Below, piece by piece: positions 59,231-64,000 of a DNA stretch of 64,000 bases. The notes below the pieces were generated by a model. That model did not search any database, was not told where the DNA came from, and saw only the letters and a program-made list of their open reading frames with translations. Each line of letters begins with the position of its first letter. Position 1 is the first letter of the stretch. Source of the stretch: Blastomyces gilchristii SLH14081 (lineage: Eukaryota; Ascomycota; Eurotiomycetes; Onygenales; Ajellomycetaceae); contig NW_003101672.1 of the NCBI RefSeq assembly GCF_000003855.2, forward strand, positions 1,878,134 through 1,942,133, written 5' to 3'. Position numbers and translations under genes: made by a program.

Positions 59231-60361
59231 TTGTCACAAGCGCCACGGCTCCTCTTGAACCGTCGACGTTTTGATTTTCGGCGGCGATCCTGCAGGACTG
59301 ATTGCTACCCTTACACTAGTTCGCCAGGGCCATGCAGCGATCCTCTTCGACTCGGGCGGTTATCGCGATGTCGATGTAAACACGTGCACATGATACCTAC
59401 TTTGGGACACAGGAACCCAGCCCAGGTCAGGGAGAAAGCGAGATTCGAAGTCCTAAACCAGTACGGGAGCGTCAGGATTGAGGATGTCGAGGTCACCGCC
59501 GCTAGAATGAGTAACGACTCCCTTTCTGAGGTCACCGACAGCAACAGCAGGGCTTGGAAGGGGAAAAAAATTATTCAGGCCACCGGCTCAGCCAATATTT
59601 TCCCAGATATTCCAGGCTATGCGGACTGTTGGGCAAAGCGAATGTAACTAAGCCCTTGGTGTCAATCAATGCTTTAATCCATTCCGATTAAGGGGCAAAA
59701 CCAGAAATATTGACACCCGGGTCGTGTTCCAGTTATCATTGCCTCCACTGCAAAAGCTACGAAGACCGCGGGCCGCCCGCTCCGGCGTTCTCGCCGTTCA
59801 AACGACTTCAATGGTCCCCATGGTCATCCATCTTGCTGAGAATGCAGCAACCTTAATCTCAAGAGTGACCATCTACACCCACGGCTCGGAGGAAGCTTAG
59901 CACTCAGATCCAGACTTCCTGGTTGGTGTGGCCCAAGGAACAGTTCAGGGTGGATTCTCGCAAAATCTCGCATCTCCGCATGGCTGAGGCTGATGGCAAG
60001 CCGGCAAGCAGGTGTCTCGCTTACCTTCGCCGATGGTACGAGTGTTATTATTGGATTCCTCGTGCATAATCCGTTCACTAAGGTACAAGGTCCTTTCGTT
60101 GAGCAGTTGGGTAATGAGACAGCAACCCTGGGCCCTGTTCCAGAAGTGGGAGATATCGTAGCAAATTTCCCTGCCTATCAAACGAGCATCCGCAGTGTTT
60201 CTGCGGCTGGCGACTGCATCACTCAGTATAAGGTGATTGCGGACGCCATCTCCAGTGGATGTAATGCTGCTCTTGCGGCGCCTACTCAGCTGTTAGCAGA
60301 AAAGTATCAGCATGAGTGGCTGGTCTGGTTTTGCAAGATCTCCTCGCCTCAGCCCCGTTAG
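59231..60361 (+). pseudogene. Decayed thioredoxin-reductase-like (GliT-type) oxidoreductase
   Basis: The order of motifs is that of a fungal thioredoxin-reductase-like flavoprotein. An N-terminal FAD loop reads FGGDPAGL where GGGPAGL is expected. KHVHMIPTLGHRNPAQ follows in a shifted frame, then KKIIQATGSANIFPDIPGY. A CLHC (CxxC) redox site in YHCLHCKSYEDRG comes after a possible intron at about 59,643-59,733. TIYTHGSEE is in another frame and ends in a stop. The C-terminal FADGTSVIIGFLVHNP...AAGDCITQYKV...AISSGCNAA is in the last frame (59,993-60,361). At least three frame changes and stops cannot all be introns. The CxxC pair and the FAD GD motif survive, so the decay may be recent. Confidence 0.75.
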
Positions 60362-60645
60362 CATTTAAACCGTTTTGTACGAACATGCAAAGAAGTGAAT
60401 AGTGGCATTATATCTTTCGAGCTTTTTGTCCAAGTGTGTGTTATAAATAGCATTAATTTGTACACATCAATTACAACCGTGTTCTTTGTTTAGTAATATT
60501 CAAGATATACATCCATTCCATGGTAGAGAACAGAAGAACAAAACCAAAATTCTCTAACAAAGGTAGAAGTATAGGGTATCAATCAAACCAAAGTAGTCGC
60601 AAAGAAAGAAAACAATTCCATCATTCAGGGGTCACGTGTTATCGA

Positions 60646-61932
60646 TTAGTAGTAAGCGGCCGGTGGCCGAGGACTATGAGGATCATACGGCTGCTGGTTT
60701 GCCTGATATGGCTGCACCGGAGGGACAGGAGGATACGATTGCTGAGGATACTGTTGCATGAGCGGGACGTTTGGACCTGGCGGGTTTGGCTGGACTGGAT
60801 ATGCATAGGATGCTGCTGGTTGTTGTTGAAACGTCTCCTGGACGACACCTGGAGGCTCATTGTTCGCCAAGGCAGGGGATGTCACGATAAGCACAGCGAG
60901 CAAGAATGACGCGCTGTAAAAGAACATGTAGAGGAACCGAACTGCGTAGTAGCTGTCAGGCGTTACGTACGTGCCTCTCAACAAGCGATACGTCACGATC
61001 TGCTCGGCAAGAAAAGTAGCCGCAAAACCGACGCAGGTTGCTGCTAGGAATGGGGCATAGCGGCGGAGAGACTGATGGTGGTGGGGGCAGAGAAAGAGTC
61101 AGTACTAGGCCAGCAGCCATGGAACACAATACAGTGGATGAGGCAAACACATACGCTGGTTTTTAGGTTTGAGCCACGAGACATCGCTGACAGCAAGGTG
61201 TAGGCAGTTGAGAGCATCCCAGCCACGAAGAGAACCCCAGCGAGGATCATCAGCCCGTTCCTCGCCCTTGCCAAACTCTCTAAAGCCGGGCTGCTGCTGA
61301 AGGAGCTCGAATATTCGAATTGCTGGACGGCTTCCGCGGCGTAAATGCACATCGCAATGAGGTAGGAACCGGCGAAACCGCCTGTCCAGAGGCCGTGAAG
61401 TATAGCAATTAGCCTTGGAGACATGTTCGCAATCTGGTGGAGGCGTTTGCATATCGAAACCATGAGCGCCCCAACCAGCAAGGAAATTGCGATAACATGC
61501 AAAAAGGTAGAGACGAGTGCCAGCTTTACGGTTAGTTCGGGTGTTGTAATAAGGCATTGGTCGAGGACGAGGAAAAGCAGACTCCATGCGTGAGCGCTAT
61601 TTTTTTAAAAATAAAATTATTTGACTTGGCCAGCTAATGTCGCCCTGCGGAAGCAGTGGACAGGAAGTGGAAGTATGCATATGGCGGGGGTTTACTTACC
61701 AGACCCTCGGGATGATCGACAGCATGAGAAGCCAGCGGCCAGGAGGTTTATTACTGTGTTTAAACCTGAAAAGTTTGCGCGCGGCCACCCAAAGCAAGAC
61801 GAGATCAATCAAGAGATAGGTAGCCAAGTATCCCAGATCGATCCTGGGGAGCTCCGATGTAAAGGCGGAGCTTGAGCATGAGGCGGACGAGCCTCCACTG
61901 AAGATGCCTCCTCCACCCCGTCTAGGTGCCAT
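60646..61932 (-). CDS. Seven-helix membrane protein with Pro/Gln/Tyr-rich tail
   Basis: Three exons (61932-61700, 61596-61155, 61071-60646) encode 366 residues. About seven hydrophobic helices can be seen, among them LGYLATYLLIDLVLLWVAA, FLHVIAISLLVGALMVSI, LIAILHGLWTGGFAGSYLIA, LMILAGVLFVAGMLSTAYTL, APFLAATCVGFAATFLAEQI and RFLYMFFYSASFLLAVLIV. The C-terminal 75 residues are soluble and rich in Pro, Gln and Tyr (for example YPPVPPVQPYQANQQPYD). The start contains a Gly/Ser-rich stretch with no cleavable signal. I do not recognise a named family. The layout recalls fungal integral membrane proteins loosely called PTH11-like, but no CFEM domain is present. Ligand or cargo is unknown. Confidence 0.75.
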
Positions 61933-63343
61933 TGTCGCTGGTTCGATGCCGCCTGTGGGGTGGCTTTGAATGAACTAGAAGGAATTTTATCAACAAGAAC
62001 TCGGGTCAATGAAGAAAGCAACGTGCCTGGGGACATGAGAAAAGCGTCGATGAATTGGGGGCTTTCTATCGTGTGCGCTGTACGCTGTATATATATCGAG
62101 CGGCCAAGGACGCCCAGAGCAGAGCGCACTGCTAGTCTTCAGCGGGGTGTGTGGTCCGTCCGTCCTGTGTTGGGCGGAGGAAAACCAAGCGGCTCAAAGG
62201 CACGACGGGGTCCAAACTCAACATTCTCCATTATTGGTGGAATGGGGGGGGGGGTTATGTTGCCCATTTCGACCAGAGCCACGTTGGGAACCCTGAAAGC
62301 ATCTGAACTTCTGAAGGCGTCCGTCTGGCGTCGATCCTCTTGTTCAAGCTCGAAGCTATACGGAACGGCTCTTTTCGAGTGGGAGAGCTGCCAATCAGCA
62401 TCAGACAAGCGCTCGCATCCCTTGCAACGGTGGAACTTAGTGTGATTCTCAGAATACGAGGGCACAGCCATCATCTGGTCACGACTCTCACGAAACTTGA
62501 GGCCATCATTCGTGGATTCGTGGGCAGGATTGGGCTGACCAAAAATTTGAAATGATAATGGTACAGTGTCACTGTGTCAGGCACTATAAGTTTTGAAATC
62601 CCCCACGCCTACGATGCCAAGATATCGCTAACCCAGAAAGAACCCAGTTAGAATGCTGCTTTTACTTTATTTACCATACGATTTTTTATTTGTATTTTTT
62701 TATTTATTTTATTTTTATTTTTTATTTTTATTTTGTCAGGAAAAAAATAAAGGCTGCGACGAGAGCTTCTGTAATTTGGGAAATAGAACCACATTTACCA
62801 TTTCTACATTTCTACTCAGTTGTAGAGGAACGGTACAGTTCACTCATTCCAAACCTTCAACCAGGTCAAGACGCCAGCCAAATTCATCCATTCTTGGCAA
62901 CTATTAGACACAGCATCACTGTTTGGCGCCGTTCGTCATCGTGCCTTTATAGTTCCCTTGTCAGAAGTATATCAAGCTTGCAATTGAACTTTTCCGCCTT
63001 CGTATACCGTCGCGGAGGAGGCGATCTATCCGCACTCAACAGCCCGATCCCATAATCCTACTACGGGCAGGTGGAAATCCGAAGCCGGCTTCGTTGAATC
63101 GCTCTCTTGCCCCCTGATGAATAACTACTCTCCCAAAATACCTGGCCTGTCCTTTGACAACCACTGGACGGTTGCAATGCGCATCTTAGTTTGTCAATCA
63201 TCAGAGCTTCCTCACATCGCTAACGAATCATAAACACAACGTATCTTTGCAGGGTTTCTATTCAAAATAGCAAACTGTGAAGTATTGAACTTGTTGCGGA
63301 CTATAAAGGTATCGAAGGTGAACGCCATTGACAATGTTAGGGG

Positions 63344-63375
<32 letters not shown>

Positions 63376-63411
63376 ACGCTCATTTCCAAGAATGAATCAT
63401 AATGTCTTCAT
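61933..63411. other. Gene-free region with T-rich simple sequence and an A31 tract
   Basis: A minus-strand frame of 111 codons at 62,139-62,474 has no recognisable domain or splice partners. (TTTTA)n-like sequence lies at about 62,676-62,735. An A31 run at 63,344-63,374 precedes the stop of the next minus-strand gene. No gene is supported. Confidence 0.5.
63344..63374 (+). repeat. A31 tract (U tract on the sense strand of the right-edge gene)
   Basis: A 31-base A run that lies 38 nt past the stop codon of the minus-strand gene at the right edge. Confidence 0.85.
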
Positions 63412-64000
63412 TTAACCGTGGTATATCGGAGCTCCCGGTGCCCAATTCGTTTGTTTCTGGCAAAACCATGTATCTGCTTCGGTCTTTTGCTCGCTTTGAT
63501 TAGTATCTTGGTTAATGGATGCATAAAGCGTAAAGCCGAACTGCTCCAGGCAGTCTAGCACGTTCAAAAGAATCAATCGCGTTTCCACGGTCTCGGTTCC
63601 GCTTGCTTTCCAAGGATAGCCGTGAAACTTAATCTCAAAGGATGATTCGAGGAACTGGGTTCTCTGCACTTTATCGCCCAGGGCGTTGACCATTGCCTGG
63701 CATAGAGGCTCCGGGGCATCGATAAGCTGGAGAAGGTCGGACTTGTTAAAGGAGATGCACAGCCAATTACTTCGCGGGGGCGGAGGCTGCTGAAAGCGAA
63801 AAAGAAGGGTATCTGGAAAAGAGAGTGAGTGACTGTTTGTCTACTGATGGGCTTGCTACTGTCCAATAAGAAATATGCGGAGTACCAATCCGGGAAAAAG
63901 AAACACACAAGTAGAGGGGCACTACCTTTGTTCCCCTCCTTTTTTAGTACATCCACCGAAGACTTCAGCACCCATCCCATATCATACAGGCCTCGTAACA
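63412..64000 (-). CDS. Conserved fungal protein, 3' part only
   Basis: The gene runs off the right edge, so its 5' end is missing. Two exons are visible (64000 or beyond to 63926, and 63812-63412), joined in frame by a GTAGTG...TTCCAG intron. The visible 158 codons read CYEACMIWVLKSSVDVLKKE, then LFRFQQPPPP, SNWLCISFNKSDLLQLIDAP, FLESSFEIKFHGYPWKASG and LLNVLDCLEQFGFTLYASIN, ending NWAPGAPIYHG. The pattern is that of a compact globular alpha/beta protein, with a short polar insert near the C-terminus. I recall similar sequences as conserved proteins of unknown function in filamentous fungi but cannot name a family. Confidence 0.7.

Noticed and set aside
62139..62474. Minus-strand frame of 111 codons (HCKGCERL-like stretch)
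   Set aside because: No domain, no splice partners, and low-complexity borders; not enough to call a gene.

Overview
This window reads as nuclear DNA of a filamentous ascomycete. Short introns (about 50-110 nt, GT...AG) break most genes, and the products are typical of Eurotiomycetes. Two kinds of DNA alternate: gene-rich DNA with ordinary CpG content, and AT-rich, nearly CpG-free blocks full of transposon fossils. That mosaic is what repeat-induced point mutation (RIP) leaves, and it is well known in Onygenales such as Blastomyces and relatives. The order-level placement is inference.

Layout. 1 to about 11,575 is one AT-rich block: a direct repeat of about 870 bp (1-872 and 4284-5150), a hAT-type transposase fossil, a nearly full-length Tad1-like LINE (about 5,150-10,020) and the tail of a Ty3/gypsy chromovirus with a chromodomain. 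All are broken by stops. The block ends about 340 bp before TIM23. From 11.9 to 20.6 kb lie TIM23, an unrecognised fungal gene, a Ser/Thr kinase and ILV3, all on plus. From 21.7 to 32.5 kb lie a class 3 lipase, a LOA1/VPS66-type acyltransferase and an MFS sugar/quinate-type permease, all on minus, with a 100-base assembly gap at 26,112-26,211. 32.5-35.4 kb is a gene desert with a second small AT-rich islet and an unidentified gene relic. From 35.5 to 49.3 kb lie an alpha/beta hydrolase, a kinesin-14 and a coronin (divergent pair), a DUF2293 protein, and a RING finger protein with an RS/RD-rich tail. From 51.2 to 64 kb lie BUR6 (NC2 alpha), an FHIP (RAI16-like) gene, an HMT1/ABCB6-type ABC transporter, a decayed thioredoxin-reductase-like pseudogene, a seven-helix membrane protein and the 3' part of a conserved fungal gene leaving the right edge.

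Working together. Most genes are housekeeping and unrelated: mitochondrial import (TIM23), branched-chain amino acid synthesis (ILV3), lipid metabolism (lipase, LOA1), nutrient uptake (MFS) and transcription (BUR6). A loose theme is the cytoskeleton: kinesin-14 and coronin share one 739-bp divergent promoter, and the dynein-cargo adaptor FHIP lies 9.4 kb beyond the coronin stop. I see no secondary-metabolite cluster, no convincing tRNA or rRNA gene, and no CRISPR.

Gene models were assembled by hand from splice-site consensus and frame continuity. Every complete multi-exon model gives an exon sum divisible by three. No expression data support them. The most unusual signals are: five homopolymer tracts of 31-40 nt that are all T on the sense strand of their gene; a paired TGAGTCA/TGACTCA site before the ABC transporter; TCACGTGA palindromes in three upstream regions; and legible G-to-A fossils in the LINE catalytic motifs.
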